A stretch of 64,000 bases of DNA, taken from assembly GCF_900111005.1 (NCBI RefSeq), contig NZ_FOFV01000023.1:1-64000 (forward strand). Reading direction: 5' to 3'. Made by a program: the position numbers and the translations under genes. Shown piece by piece: positions 28,735 to 36,601 of this stretch. Below the pieces are notes generated by a model that saw only the letters and a list, made by a program, of their open reading frames with translations, ran no database searches and was not told the origin of the DNA. Origin of the DNA: Lentzea albida (GTDB lineage: Bacteria > Actinomycetota > Actinomycetes > Mycobacteriales > Pseudonocardiaceae). Numbering within the stretch: the first letter of the stretch is position 1; every line of letters begins with the position of its first letter.

Positions 28735-30198
28735 TTACCCCATTCCTCGCGCGTCCAGGTGCCCGAACGGGCCGTCCGCCGCGCGGAGCTCCGCCGCCCT
28801 GCCCAGTCCACGACCGCCGCGCGCCAACGCCGCGAGCTCGCTGAACCGGTCGCTGTGAATCTTCGCGCGGTAGCGGGCGTAGTCCGCGGCCGAGTCCTTC
28901 GTGACCATGAACGCCCAGTCGCTCGACAACGCCAGCAGCGCCTCGCGCACCGCCTGGTCCAGCACCGGATCCCGCACGTCGGAGGAGAAGTCCAGTCCCA
29001 GCAACTCCTTCTGCACCGACTCGTTCAACGACACGATGTCCGCGACCTGCGCGCCGTCCCACACGCGCCAGTCCTTGCCGCTGCCCCACGACGACGCCGG
29101 CAGCTCGACCGGCGCCCCCACGTGCCCGGCCTCGGCGGCACCGCGCAACGTCGTCACGCGCACCCCCGCCTCGGGCAACGCGCGCAGCACGGCTTCGAGC
29201 CACAACGGACCCTCGTGCCACCAGTGCCCGTACAGCTCGGTGTCGTAGGCCGCCACGACCATTCCGCCGTCGATCGCGCGCAACCGCCGCACGACCGTGT
29301 CCACGAAATCGGCCACATGCCTGTCGAGAGCCTCACGCGCCAGCAGCGGGTCGTACGGGCGCTTGTCCTCCGGCGCCACGTTCTTGCCCGTCACCCGCGA
29401 CGGCTTGAGGCCCGTCGGGTGGTCGAAGGTGTGAAAATCCCGGTAGGCCGCATCACCCGGATAGCCGACCTTGGGCGACCACACGCGGTACGAGACCTCG
29501 AGGTCACGCCCGAACGCCAGCACGTCCGACGACCCGACGGGATGCGCGACCGACGTGTCGCCGTGCAGCGCGGGTCCGTCGACCATGAACCGCCGCACGC
29601 CCGCCGCCGCGTACCCCGCCTCCATGCCGGGCGAGTAACCGCACTCCGGAGCCCAGATCCCCTCCGGTGCACGGCCGATGCGCAGCGCCGTGTCGTCCAG
29701 GCCCGTCCGCAGCGCGAAAGCCCTGACGCGCGGATCCAGCAACGGCTGGAACGGGTGCGTCGCCGGACCGCCGAGCAGCTCGATCGTCGACGAGTCCACA
29801 AGGGACCGCAGCACGGGCGAGAACCCGTGCCGCCACTGCGTTTCGAACCTCTCCAGCGCCCACCGCGACGCCCGGTGCTCGTACGCGGACAGCTCCGGCA
29901 GCCGTTGCCCGGCGAAGTGCGAGCGCAGGTGCCAGTTGCCGAGCCAGTCGTGCATGCCCCGCAGGCAGTACGGGTCGTCCAGCTGCGCGGCCAGGACGGG
30001 CGTGACGCCGAGCGTCAGGACGTCGCTGCGGCCCTCGTCCGCGAACCGCCGCAGCATGTCCACGACGGGCAGGTACGAGTGCGCCCACGCCTGGTAGAGC
30101 CACTCCTCGCCGACCGGCCACGCGCCGTGGTGCGCGAGCCAGGGCAGGTGGCTGTGCAGGACCAGGCAGAACGTGCCCTCGGAGGCCTTTCCCGTCAC
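28735..30198 (-). CDS. GH57-family alpha-1,4-glucan branching enzyme (Rv3031-like)
   Basis: A 487-residue GH57 enzyme. The GTG at 30196-30198 overlaps the upstream methyltransferase stop as GTGA. Family motifs: LVLHSHLPWLAHHG (motif 1), RAPEGIWAPECGYSPG with the nucleophile Glu (motif 3), VAAYDTELYGHWWHEGP with the acid Asp (motif 4) and the helical C-terminal DFSSDVRDPVLDQAVREALLALSSDWAFM typical of branching enzymes. The mycobacterial counterpart is taken to make the branches of MGLP. It lies between the methyltransferase and the GT4 gene in one operon. Confidence 0.92.
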   Translation of the reverse strand: MTGKASEGTFCLVLHSHLPWLAHHGAWPVGEEWLYQAWAHSYLPVVDMLRRFADEGRSDVLTLGVTPVLAAQLDDPYCLRGMHDWLGNWHLRSHFAGQRLPELSAYEHRASRWALERFETQWRHGFSPVLRSLVDSSTIELLGGPATHPFQPLLDPRVRAFALRTGLDDTALRIGRAPEGIWAPECGYSPGMEAGYAAAGVRRFMVDGPALHGDTSVAHPVGSSDVLAFGRDLEVSYRVWSPKVGYPGDAAYRDFHTFDHPTGLKPSRVTGKNVAPEDKRPYDPLLAREALDRHVADFVDTVVRRLRAIDGGMVVAAYDTELYGHWWHEGPLWLEAVLRALPEAGVRVTTLRGAAEAGHVGAPVELPASSWGSGKDWRVWDGAQVADIVSLNESVQKELLGLDFSSDVRDPVLDQAVREALLALSSDWAFMVTKDSAADYARYRAKIHSDRFSELAALARGGRGLGRAAELRAADGPFGHLDARGMG

Positions 30199-30923
30199 GG
30201 GCGCACCGCCACGGCCACGAGGTCGAGGCAGGCGTCCATGTCGTCGGGCGTGATGTCGAAGTCCTCCACCGTCACCGACTCCACAGCCTCCTTGAGCTCG
30301 ACCGGCCACGGGGCACCGGACAGGGCGACTTCGACCTGTGCGTTGATGATCTGTCCGTTCAGGAGCGTGTCAAGCCTTCGTCCGTGACGCAGCCCCGTCA
30401 GTTCGTCAACGCGGAAACCTGCGCCCCGCAGCATCTCGTCCAGTTCGGACGGTGCGAGTTCCCTGGTGTGGAACGGGTTCAGCGGCGTGTCCTGGCCGGG
30501 GGAGAACGTGATCCTGTTCGGCGTCGTCACGATGAGCTTCCCGCCGGGGCGCAGCACCCGCCGGCACTCCGCCAGGAACCCCTCCTGGTCCCACAGGTGC
30601 TCGATGACCTGCAGGTTCGCCACGACGTCGACGCTCCCGTCGCGCAGCGGCAGCGTCGCCAGGTTCCCGCGCAGCACGTCGAGCTGCGGATAGGCGCGCG
30701 CCACGTGCCGCGACGTCAGCTCGTCGTAGTCGAGGGCGACCACCCGGCGGGCGACCGTTCTGATCAGCTGGGCGCCGTAGCCCTCACCGCAGCCCGCCTC
30801 CAGCACGACCGCGTCCACGCAGTGGCCGATGAGGTGCAGGTAGGCCGCCTCGTGGCGCCGGAACCAGTAGTTCTCTTCCGCGATACCGGGCACCGTGCGT
30901 TCGCCGGTCAGGGGGAGGGTCAC
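30195..30923 (-). CDS. SAM-dependent methyltransferase of the methylglucan cluster (Rv3030-like)
   Basis: A 242-residue class I methyltransferase with motif I VLEAGCGEGYGAQLI, an acidic ribose contact in VVALDYDEL, motif IV VDVVANLQVIEHLWDQEGFL and RVLRPGGKLIVTTPN. Its place at the head of the GH57-GT4 pair matches the mycobacterial Rv3030-Rv3031-Rv3032 order, where it is a candidate for methylation of the glucan or its glycerate end. GTG start at 30921-30923, ten bases after a small membrane protein gene. Direct acceptor evidence is lacking. Confidence 0.9.
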   Translation of the reverse strand: MTLPLTGERTVPGIAEENYWFRRHEAAYLHLIGHCVDAVVLEAGCGEGYGAQLIRTVARRVVALDYDELTSRHVARAYPQLDVLRGNLATLPLRDGSVDVVANLQVIEHLWDQEGFLAECRRVLRPGGKLIVTTPNRITFSPGQDTPLNPFHTRELAPSELDEMLRGAGFRVDELTGLRHGRRLDTLLNGQIINAQVEVALSGAPWPVELKEAVESVTVEDFDITPDDMDACLDLVAVAVRP

Positions 30924-30933
30924 GCCCGCCAGG

Positions 30934-31302
30934 TTACTTGTGAGTAGACCGCCTGCGAACTACCTGGTGCGCGATCGCGGTGACGACACCGGCCGCGGTG
31001 AGCGCGGCGGTCGTCGGGACGTCCATGTACTTGGTCAGGCTGGGTGCCTCGCTGGGCCCGGTCAGCCACATGGTCAACGGCGTGGCGTACGCCAGCGCGA
31101 GGGCGCCTGACCACCAGCGCAGGGCCTTCGACCGGCGGTCGCGCAGGCTCGCGCCGAGGACGACGGCGATCGGGATCCCGGAGAGCAGTCCGAACCCGCC
31201 GACGACCATGACGGGCGCGGCCCAGGCCGCGACCAGCACGGACTTGGACGGGTGGGCGGCGGTGCGGCTCGAGATCGTGGTGGTGGTCGTGGTGGTGGAC
31301 AT
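30934..31302 (-). CDS. Small three-helix membrane protein upstream of the methylglucan operon
   Basis: A 122-residue protein of unknown function. The ATG at 31300-31302 is preferred over an in-frame start 57 bases earlier because AAGGAGAA lies just before it. A Thr-rich N-terminus (a run of seven Thr) precedes hydrophobic segments (VLVAAWAAPVMVVGGFGLLSG, WWSGALALAYATPLTMWL and TTAALTAAGVVTAIAHQVV), ending in a basic tail. The stop is only ten bases from the methyltransferase start, so it leads the operon; it diverges from a TetR regulator. It could be a transporter-like or regulatory membrane component, but nothing identifies it. Confidence 0.75.
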   Translation of the reverse strand: MSTTTTTTTISSRTAAHPSKSVLVAAWAAPVMVVGGFGLLSGIPIAVVLGASLRDRRSKALRWWSGALALAYATPLTMWLTGPSEAPSLTKYMDVPTTAALTAAGVVTAIAHQVVRRRSTHK

Positions 31303-31350
31303 GGTCGTTCTCCTTCTGGGGTTGGGGACTCGGCCCTTCAACTCGTTAGT

Positions 31351-31447
31351 GTCAGTCACGTTGGTTAGAGGCTATAACGCTTGTGACATGCAGAAGCTAA
31401 GCCGGGACGACCGTGACTGTCAATAACGAATGTGAGAGGGTCTAACC
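31351..31447. promoter_or_regulatory. Divergent control region with inverted repeats between the small membrane protein and TetR genes
   Basis: GTTAGAGGCTATAAC at 31364-31378 is an imperfect 15-base palindrome. A related half-site, TCTAACC, sits at 31441-31447 directly before the TetR start. Separately, GTCAGTCACG (31351-31360) and CGTGACTGTC (31412-31421) are near-perfect inverted copies 51 bases apart. These are candidate operators for the adjacent TetR protein. Confidence 0.5.
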
Positions 31448-32086
31448 ATGACGGCAGAGTCGGCGCAGAAGCCGCGTGAGCGCTACCGGGCTCAAGTGCG
31501 TGACGAGGTCAAGAAGCACGCGTGGGAGCAGATCGCGTCCAACGGCGTGACAGCGTTGTCACTCAACGCCATCGCCAAGGAGATGGGCATGACCGGCCCG
31601 GCGCTGTACCGGTACTTCGCCGGCCGCGACGAGCTGATCACCGCGCTCATCCGGGACGCGTACCGCAGCCTCGCCGACACCGTCCGTGCCGCGCACGAGC
31701 CGGGCATCACCGCCGCGGGGCTCGCCGCGGTCATCAGGGAGTGGGCGCTCGCCGACCCGCAGCGGTACATGCTGATCTACGGCACGCCCGTACCGGGATA
31801 CCAGGCGCCCGACGACATCACCGCGATCTCCGACGAGATCCTGGCGGTGCTGCTGCAGGTCTGCGCCCGCGAGTCGGACGGCGAACCGAAGACCCCGTTC
31901 GACGTCGTCCTGGGCATGAACCGCGGGTGGGCGGGCGCGTTGCCGGCGTCGTCGCCGACGGTGCACCGCGCCCTGTCGTTCTGGACGCGGGTGCAGGGCG
32001 TGCTCTCGCTGGAGCTCGCCGGTCACCTCACGCCGCTGGGGTTCGATCCGGGGCTCCTCCTCGCGGAGGAGGTCGCGGAGCTCTGA
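31448..32086 (+). CDS. TetR-family transcriptional regulator with WHG-type C-terminal domain
   Basis: A 212-residue regulator. The HTH is in EQIASNGVTALSLNAIAKEMGMTGPALYRYFAGRDELITAL (about residues 26-66). The C-terminal region (REWALADPQRYMLIYGTPVPGYQAPDD) is characteristic of the TetR_C_13/WHG subgroup. It is divergent from the small membrane protein and methylglucan operon, making that operon its probable target. It ends exactly where the DegV gene of the other strand ends, with no spacer. Confidence 0.93.
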   Translation: MTAESAQKPRERYRAQVRDEVKKHAWEQIASNGVTALSLNAIAKEMGMTGPALYRYFAGRDELITALIRDAYRSLADTVRAAHEPGITAAGLAAVIREWALADPQRYMLIYGTPVPGYQAPDDITAISDEILAVLLQVCARESDGEPKTPFDVVLGMNRGWAGALPASSPTVHRALSFWTRVQGVLSLELAGHLTPLGFDPGLLLAEEVAEL

Positions 32087-32929
32087 TCAGAACGGTGAGA
32101 CCGTCACGGCCAGCGCGCCCGGTCCCACGTTCGCGCCGATCGCTGCGCTGACCTGCGTCAACACGACGTCACGGGCGTGCGGGATCCGCTTCTGCAACAT
32201 CTGCAGCAGCTCGTGGCCCTCCTTCTCCGCCGCGAAGTGCTCGACGGCGAGGTCCACGTTGCGCCCGTAGGCGAGCGCCACGGCCTTGTCCACGAGCTTC
32301 GCCAGCGCCCGGTCGCGGCCCACGACCTTGTCGAACGGCTCCACCTGACCGTTCACGACGGTGAGCAGCGGCTTGACCGACAGCGCGTCGCCGAAGAGCT
32401 TCGCCGCCGCGCTGACCCGGCCCGCCTGGCGCAGGTAGTGCAGCGTGTCGACGTAGATCAGGACGCTGGCGTCGCGCCCGCGCTGCTCGGCGACGCTGCG
32501 CGCGTTCTGCACGTTGCCGCCGCCCTGGACGATCCGCGCGGCCGCGAGCGCCGCGAAACCGAGCGTCATGCCCGACGAGTGCGAGTCCACGATGAACACC
32601 GGCACGCGCGACTTGGCCGCGGCCTGCTTCGCCGCGTCCGTCGCGGGGGAGAGCTTCGGCGTCACGTGCACCGAGACGATCGTCTCCGCGCCCTTGGCCC
32701 ACGCGTCCTGGTAGGCCCAGAAGAACGCGTCCGGTGCCGGCGGCTGCGTGGTGATGGGGATCTGCGCCTCCATCGCCCGCAGCAGCCTGTCGGTCGGCAC
32801 GTAGGCCTCGTCGATCAGTTCCGACCCGATCTTGAGCTGCATGGGGACCGTGATGATGTCGAACCGGTCCGCCAGGCGGGACGGGAGTGACGCGGTCGAG
32901 TCGGTGACGACGGCTACTCGTGAGGACAC
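32087..32929 (-). CDS. DegV-family protein (fatty-acid binding), copy 1
   Basis: A 280-residue DegV/FakB-type protein, the fold that holds a fatty acid for phosphorylation by a FakA kinase in Firmicutes. Motifs: VAVVTDSTASLPSRL (N-terminal DST), ITTQPPAPDAFFWAYQDAWAKGAETIVSVHV, VDSHSSGMTLGFAAL, and KPLLTVVNGQVEPFDKVVGRDRAL. A second DegV of the same length lies 3.7 kb away. No FakA-like gene is seen in the window. The start ATG at 32929 is supported by the immediate family N-terminus. Confidence 0.92.
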   Translation of the reverse strand: MSSRVAVVTDSTASLPSRLADRFDIITVPMQLKIGSELIDEAYVPTDRLLRAMEAQIPITTQPPAPDAFFWAYQDAWAKGAETIVSVHVTPKLSPATDAAKQAAAKSRVPVFIVDSHSSGMTLGFAALAAARIVQGGGNVQNARSVAEQRGRDASVLIYVDTLHYLRQAGRVSAAAKLFGDALSVKPLLTVVNGQVEPFDKVVGRDRALAKLVDKAVALAYGRNVDLAVEHFAAEKEGHELLQMLQKRIPHARDVVLTQVSAAIGANVGPGALAVTVSPF

Positions 32930-33238
32930 GAACGAGAAGGTTAACCAAGGGTGATCGCGCTAGCCACGACCGATGGTTGGCAATTCGTGTGATCTCGCGC
33001 GGGACGGTTGCTTTGCGTGTTCGTCGAACGCACGGAGCGAACACCCCGGAATGGCACCCCGGTTGACACAATCGGGTGACTGGGTGACGTTCGGTGTTGA
33101 TCTAGTGACGTCTCGTTCGCGCAGGAAAATGGCGTTATTCCACGTGCTTGAGCAAGCTTGTTCGTCCACTTTAGACGCTGGTTGGCCCCTCCCGCCGTGG
33201 GTAAGCTCGCACAATCTTCTGCCCGGTTGAGTGAGTAG
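32930..33238. promoter_or_regulatory. Intergenic region between degV copy 1 and the DivIVA-like gene
   Basis: About 309 bases hold the promoters of two divergent genes. A TTGACA hexamer occurs at 33063-33068, but no matching -10 stands out 16-18 bases downstream. The base composition is less GC-rich than the flanking genes. A possible 85-codon frame inside it (32973-33230) lacks a ribosome site and coding character, so I treat the stretch as non-coding. Confidence 0.45.
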
Positions 33239-34195
33239 GTGACCATGGGTGCAAAAGAGCAGGAACTAGTTCCGTTGCACGCCGGTTTCGACGTTGTCTA
33301 CCGAGGTTTTCATCGACGTCAGGTCATCGAGCACATCGAGAATCTCGAGGAGCAGCTGCGCTTCACGAGCCTCGACCGGGCCGAGGCGCTGGCGCAGGCC
33401 GCCGATCTGCGCAAGATCCTGGAGATGACGCGCCAGGACCTGGAGGAGGCGCGCGCCAGGATCGAACGCCTGGAGACCACCTCCGGTTCGCACGCGAGCG
33501 CCACCGAACGGATGCACCGCATGCTGCGCCTCGCCGAGGACGAGGCCGCGGAGATGCACCTGCAGACCGAACGCGAGTGCGCGGACCTCCGCGAGCGCAC
33601 GGAGGCCGAACTGGCCGCGGTGCGCGCCGAGGCGGAACGCGAGTCCGCCGCCATGCGCGCCGAGGCGGAGTCCGAGCTCTACGCCACCCGCCAGGACTGC
33701 GCGTCGCGTGCCGCCGCCATGGAACGCCGCGAGCTCGAGATGGAGCGCCGCTGCGCCGACCTCGAGGCCCAGCACCGCCAGCGCGCCGACGAGGTGGAGC
33801 GCGAGTGCGCCGAGGCCGTCGAACTGGCCCAGGTCGACGCGGACAGGCTGTTGCGGGAGACCGCGCTGCAGTGCAACTCGCTGGAGGCCGACTCCGAACG
33901 CAAGCGCGAGAAGGCCCAGCAGTTCTTCGAGCTCACCATGACCCGGCGCACCAACGAGGCCGCGCAACACCTGCAGGAGCAGGAGGCGCTGGCGAGGGCG
34001 CGGTCGGAGTTCGTGGTGAAGATGGCGAGCCGTGAAGCGCAGCGCCGGCTGGCCGAGGTCGCCGACCGCACCGCCGAGCTGCACGAGCTGCGCCGCACCG
34101 TCCACTCGCAACTGTCGGCCGCCCGCACCGCCCTCTCGGCGGCGGCGGAACGCGTTGCGCCCGTGCACATCCCCGAACAAGTGGCCGCGTCGTGA
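33239..34195 (+). CDS. DivIVA-like coiled-coil protein
   Basis: A 318-residue soluble protein. The N-terminal 35 residues (VPLHAGFDVVYRGFHRRQVIEHIENLEEQL) have the F-x-VV-x-RG-x-x-R-x-Q-V pattern of actinobacterial DivIVA-type membrane-curvature domains. The rest is almost entirely charged coiled coil (AELAAVRAEAERESAAMRAE and similar heptads, about 50-300). The start may be the GTG at 33239 or the ATG at 33245. It overlaps the OmpA-like gene by GTGA, and a membrane-anchored Ala/Pro-rich protein follows. A role in polar growth, septum placement or envelope scaffolding is inferred from DivIVA/Scy-like proteins; it is not the main Wag31, which lies with ftsZ in other genomes. Confidence 0.85.
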   Translation: MTMGAKEQELVPLHAGFDVVYRGFHRRQVIEHIENLEEQLRFTSLDRAEALAQAADLRKILEMTRQDLEEARARIERLETTSGSHASATERMHRMLRLAEDEAAEMHLQTERECADLRERTEAELAAVRAEAERESAAMRAEAESELYATRQDCASRAAAMERRELEMERRCADLEAQHRQRADEVERECAEAVELAQVDADRLLRETALQCNSLEADSERKREKAQQFFELTMTRRTNEAAQHLQEQEALARARSEFVVKMASREAQRRLAEVADRTAELHELRRTVHSQLSAARTALSAAAERVAPVHIPEQVAAS

Positions 34196-34746
34196 AGCGT
34201 TGGGTCCCGCTGGTGGTCGGCGCGCTGATGGTGCCGGCGTCGGTGACGGCGTTCGGGTTCTCGGTCTACGGCGACGAACTGACGACGGCGCTGTCGTCCT
34301 CACCGGCGCAGCCCGTCGTCCTGGCGGGCCCCGTGCCGGTGACGGACTTCGTCGCGCCACTGCGCATGGAACCCCCGGCCCCGCTGATGGTGCCGGCGGC
34401 CGTCGCCCAGCAGGCGGTGCGCGATCTGTTCACGACGCACGCCGTCAAGGGCATCACCTTCGCGCCGGGCACCGCCTCCCTGGTGGGCCGAGGCGAGGAC
34501 GTGCGGCGCTCACTGGCAGGCGTGCTGCGCAACGTGACCGGCTCGGTGACGTTGGTGGCGCACGCGTGGAACGGCGAGACGGCGTCGCACCGCTGCGACG
34601 TCCTCGCGATGGAAAGGGCCGGCCTGCTGCGGCAGTACCTGGCCGAGCAGGGCGTGGACAGCGAGATCACCACGCGGGTGGTCGTGGACCCCGTCTGGGG
34701 CCCTCCGTCGGACTTCGGACCCCAGATCGACGTCCTCGTGAGCTAG
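34192..34746 (+). CDS. Exported OmpA-like domain protein
   Basis: A 184-residue protein with an N-terminal signal anchor (KRWVPLVVGALMVPASVTAFGFSVYG) and an extracytoplasmic OmpA-like fold at the C-terminus. Visible are ITFAPGTASLVGRGEDVRRSLAGVLRNV, then a VAHAWNGETASHRCDVLAMERAGLLRQYLAEQGV segment in the place where OmpA domains contact peptidoglycan, and a PQIDVLVS end. The motif is degenerate at the usual N-x-x-L-S-x-x-RA site (here HRCDVLAMERA). The GTG start overlaps the previous stop, so it is coupled to the DivIVA-like gene and may link that scaffold to the wall. Confidence 0.8.
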   Translation: MKRWVPLVVGALMVPASVTAFGFSVYGDELTTALSSSPAQPVVLAGPVPVTDFVAPLRMEPPAPLMVPAAVAQQAVRDLFTTHAVKGITFAPGTASLVGRGEDVRRSLAGVLRNVTGSVTLVAHAWNGETASHRCDVLAMERAGLLRQYLAEQGVDSEITTRVVVDPVWGPPSDFGPQIDVLVS

Positions 34747-34757
34747 GAGCCTTGGCA

Positions 34758-35492
34758 ATGGCAGGGGCAGTCGGGATCGTCTTCGGGTTGTGCGTGCTGT
34801 CCTTCACGTTGGGGGCGGCCCTCATGTACGTGCTGGTGCGACGCCGCGAGGAGGCAGCACAGGACAACGCGGCACCCTCGGAGGCGCCGGCCGAGCCGAA
34901 GTGGGCCGGGCGGACGTGGGTGGACAAGCCCATGGCGGTCGAGCCGGTGGACGCCGACTACGAGACGCGGCCGATCCACCGCAACGCGGTGGTGGGCCTG
35001 CCGCACCTGGAACCGGCGCTGGCAACGCTGGCCGAGCCGGTGGCGCACCGCGGGGCGGACCGGTCTGCGGTGCGCTCTGCAGGACCTGCCGCTCGACTCG
35101 TGGTGGAGCCCGCCGAACCTCTTGCGCCGCAAGCCGCCGTGGATCTCGCCGCCGAACTCGCTGTGGATCCTGCAGCCGAATTGGTCGCGGAGCCCGCCGC
35201 CGAGGAGACCGCAGGCGAGCCGGTTCCGCAGTTCGCGCAGGACCCGGCCGCCCAGCAGCCGGTCACGCAGCCCGCGCACGAGTCAGCCGCACACGTGCCG
35301 GCCACCCAACCCGCGCAACAGCCCGCACAAGAGCCGGCCGAACCTCCAGAGCCGCCCGCGACGCGCACCACCCTCCCCCCACCCGCCACACCCCAACCGG
35401 CCGAACACACCACCTGGGTGGAGCGCGAGGACTTCCGCCAGCGCTACCTCCGCACGTTCGAAGAGGTCCGCCGCAGGGCCGGCAGCAACTGA
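34758..35492 (+). CDS. Membrane-anchored Ala/Pro/Glu-rich protein
   Basis: A 244-residue protein with one N-terminal membrane helix (GAVGIVFGLCVLSFTLGAALMYVLVRRR), then a long low-complexity tail rich in Ala, Pro, Glu and Gln (about 95-215, repeats such as AAELAV, AQQPVTQPA, ATQPAQQPA). It ends in a conserved-looking basic/aromatic stretch TTWVEREDFRQRYLRTFEEVRRRAG. The orientation leaves the tail in the cytosol by the positive-inside rule (VRRREE follows the helix). AGGAG lies nine bases before the ATG. It closes the three-gene cluster with the DivIVA-like and OmpA-like genes. No known family. Confidence 0.78.
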   Translation: MAGAVGIVFGLCVLSFTLGAALMYVLVRRREEAAQDNAAPSEAPAEPKWAGRTWVDKPMAVEPVDADYETRPIHRNAVVGLPHLEPALATLAEPVAHRGADRSAVRSAGPAARLVVEPAEPLAPQAAVDLAAELAVDPAAELVAEPAAEETAGEPVPQFAQDPAAQQPVTQPAHESAAHVPATQPAQQPAQEPAEPPEPPATRTTLPPPATPQPAEHTTWVEREDFRQRYLRTFEEVRRRAGSN

Positions 35493-35584
35493 ACGACGCA
35501 ACGCAAGCAGCGATGTCGGAAAGTCGTCGGTTCCTGTCCGAAATCCGCCAGAGGAACCGCGACCCCCGCTGATATCACTCGGTC

Positions 35585-36391
35585 ATGACTTCCGCACCTG
35601 ACCGCACGAAGCTCTTCCACGCCCTCCACCACCACGGACCGCTCGCCCTCCCGAACGCCTGGGACGTGGCCTCTGCCCTCGTCGTCGAGGCGGCCGGGGC
35701 CAAGGCCGTCGCCACCACCAGTGCCGGGGTGGCGTGGAGCCTCGGCGCGCCGGACGGGGACGCGCTCGACCGCGAGCGGGCCATCGACCTCGTGGCCCGG
35801 ATCGCGAAGGCGGTCGGGGTTCCGGTGTCCGCGGACATCGAGTCGGGCTTCGGCGTGGACGCGGAGCAGGTCGGGGACACGGCGAGGGCCGTCGTCGAGG
35901 CGGGTGCGTCCGGCGTCAACATCGAGGACGGCCTGCAAGGCGGGCTGCGCGACGTGGCGGAGCAGCAGGAACGGCTCGCGGCGGCCAGGGAGGCGGCGCC
36001 CGACCTCTACATCAACGCGCGGACCGACGTCTTCCTGCGCGGAGTCGGTGAGCCGGAGGAACGTCTGCGGCTGGCGGTCGACCGTGCGCGGGCCTATCTG
36101 GAGGCGGGGGCGAGCGGCATCTTCGTGCCGGGGGTGACGGATCTGGCGACGGTGGCCGAGCTCGCGAAGGCGATCGACGCGCCGCTCAACGTGCTGGCCG
36201 GGCCGGGCGCGCCCGCGGTCCACGAGTTGGGGACCGCGGGCGCTGCCAGGATCAGCGTCGGCACCGCACTGGCGTCAGCGGCCTACGCGGTGGCCAGGAC
36301 CGCCGCCGAGGAGTTGCTGACGAAGGGCACGTACGACAGCACCGGTGACGGGCTGGAGTACGGCGAGCTGAACGCGCTCTTCGGGAACTAG
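35585..36391 (+). CDS. Isocitrate lyase/PEP mutase superfamily protein
   Basis: A 268-residue single-domain barrel enzyme. ALPNAWDVASALVVEAAGAKAVATTSAGVAWSLG, the PVSADIESGFG acidic loop (metal binding) and GVNIEDG are typical of the methylisocitrate lyase/phosphonomutase branch often annotated as 2-methylisocitrate lyase. The KKCGH-type catalytic cysteine loop of true isocitrate lyases is absent: the segment after NIEDG reads LQGGLRDVAEQQ. The real reaction is therefore uncertain; oxaloacetate hydrolase or C-P chemistry are alternatives. Its TAG stop interlocks with the stop of the small gene on the other strand. Confidence 0.85.
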   Translation: MTSAPDRTKLFHALHHHGPLALPNAWDVASALVVEAAGAKAVATTSAGVAWSLGAPDGDALDRERAIDLVARIAKAVGVPVSADIESGFGVDAEQVGDTARAVVEAGASGVNIEDGLQGGLRDVAEQQERLAAAREAAPDLYINARTDVFLRGVGEPEERLRLAVDRARAYLEAGASGIFVPGVTDLATVAELAKAIDAPLNVLAGPGAPAVHELGTAGAARISVGTALASAAYAVARTAAEELLTKGTYDSTGDGLEYGELNALFGN

Positions 36392-36537
36392 TGCTTCCTG
36401 CCGCGGAACTTCCGCAGCAGCTGTTCGGCCTGGGCGCGCTTGCGCGGGTCCTGCGCCATCTGCCGTGCCTTGGCTTGCAGCTTGTGGCCCTGCGGACTGC
36501 GCAGGAACCTGGTGATCTTGTCCATGAAGCCGGCCAT
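36388..36537 (-). CDS. Conserved-looking 49-residue basic protein
   Basis: A very small gene reading from the ATG at 36535-36537 to a TAG at 36388-36390. GGAGG lies five bases upstream of the start, a good ribosome site. The product (MAGFMDKITRFLRSPQGHK at the start, FRGRKH at the end) is strongly basic and probably helical, with 14 Lys/Arg, and could bind nucleic acid or membrane. Four bases (CTAG) are shared with the stop of the convergent isocitrate-lyase family gene. It lies just downstream of degV copy 2 on the same strand. Function unknown. Confidence 0.7.
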   Translation of the reverse strand: MAGFMDKITRFLRSPQGHKLQAKARQMAQDPRKRAQAEQLLRKFRGRKH

Positions 36538-36601
36538 CGGTCCTCCAGGTGTCCGTTACGTCCATTTCAACGGACGAAACCTCACCCGGAGTTCCCGAGG
36601 G

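Noticed and set aside
32973..33230. An 85-codon frame in the gap before the DivIVA-like gene
   Set aside because: No ribosome site, mixed base use and no recognisable domain; better seen as the promoter region of two divergent genes.
35513..35572. A 19-codon frame after the Ala/Pro-rich protein gene
   Set aside because: No convincing ribosome site and too short to judge coding character.
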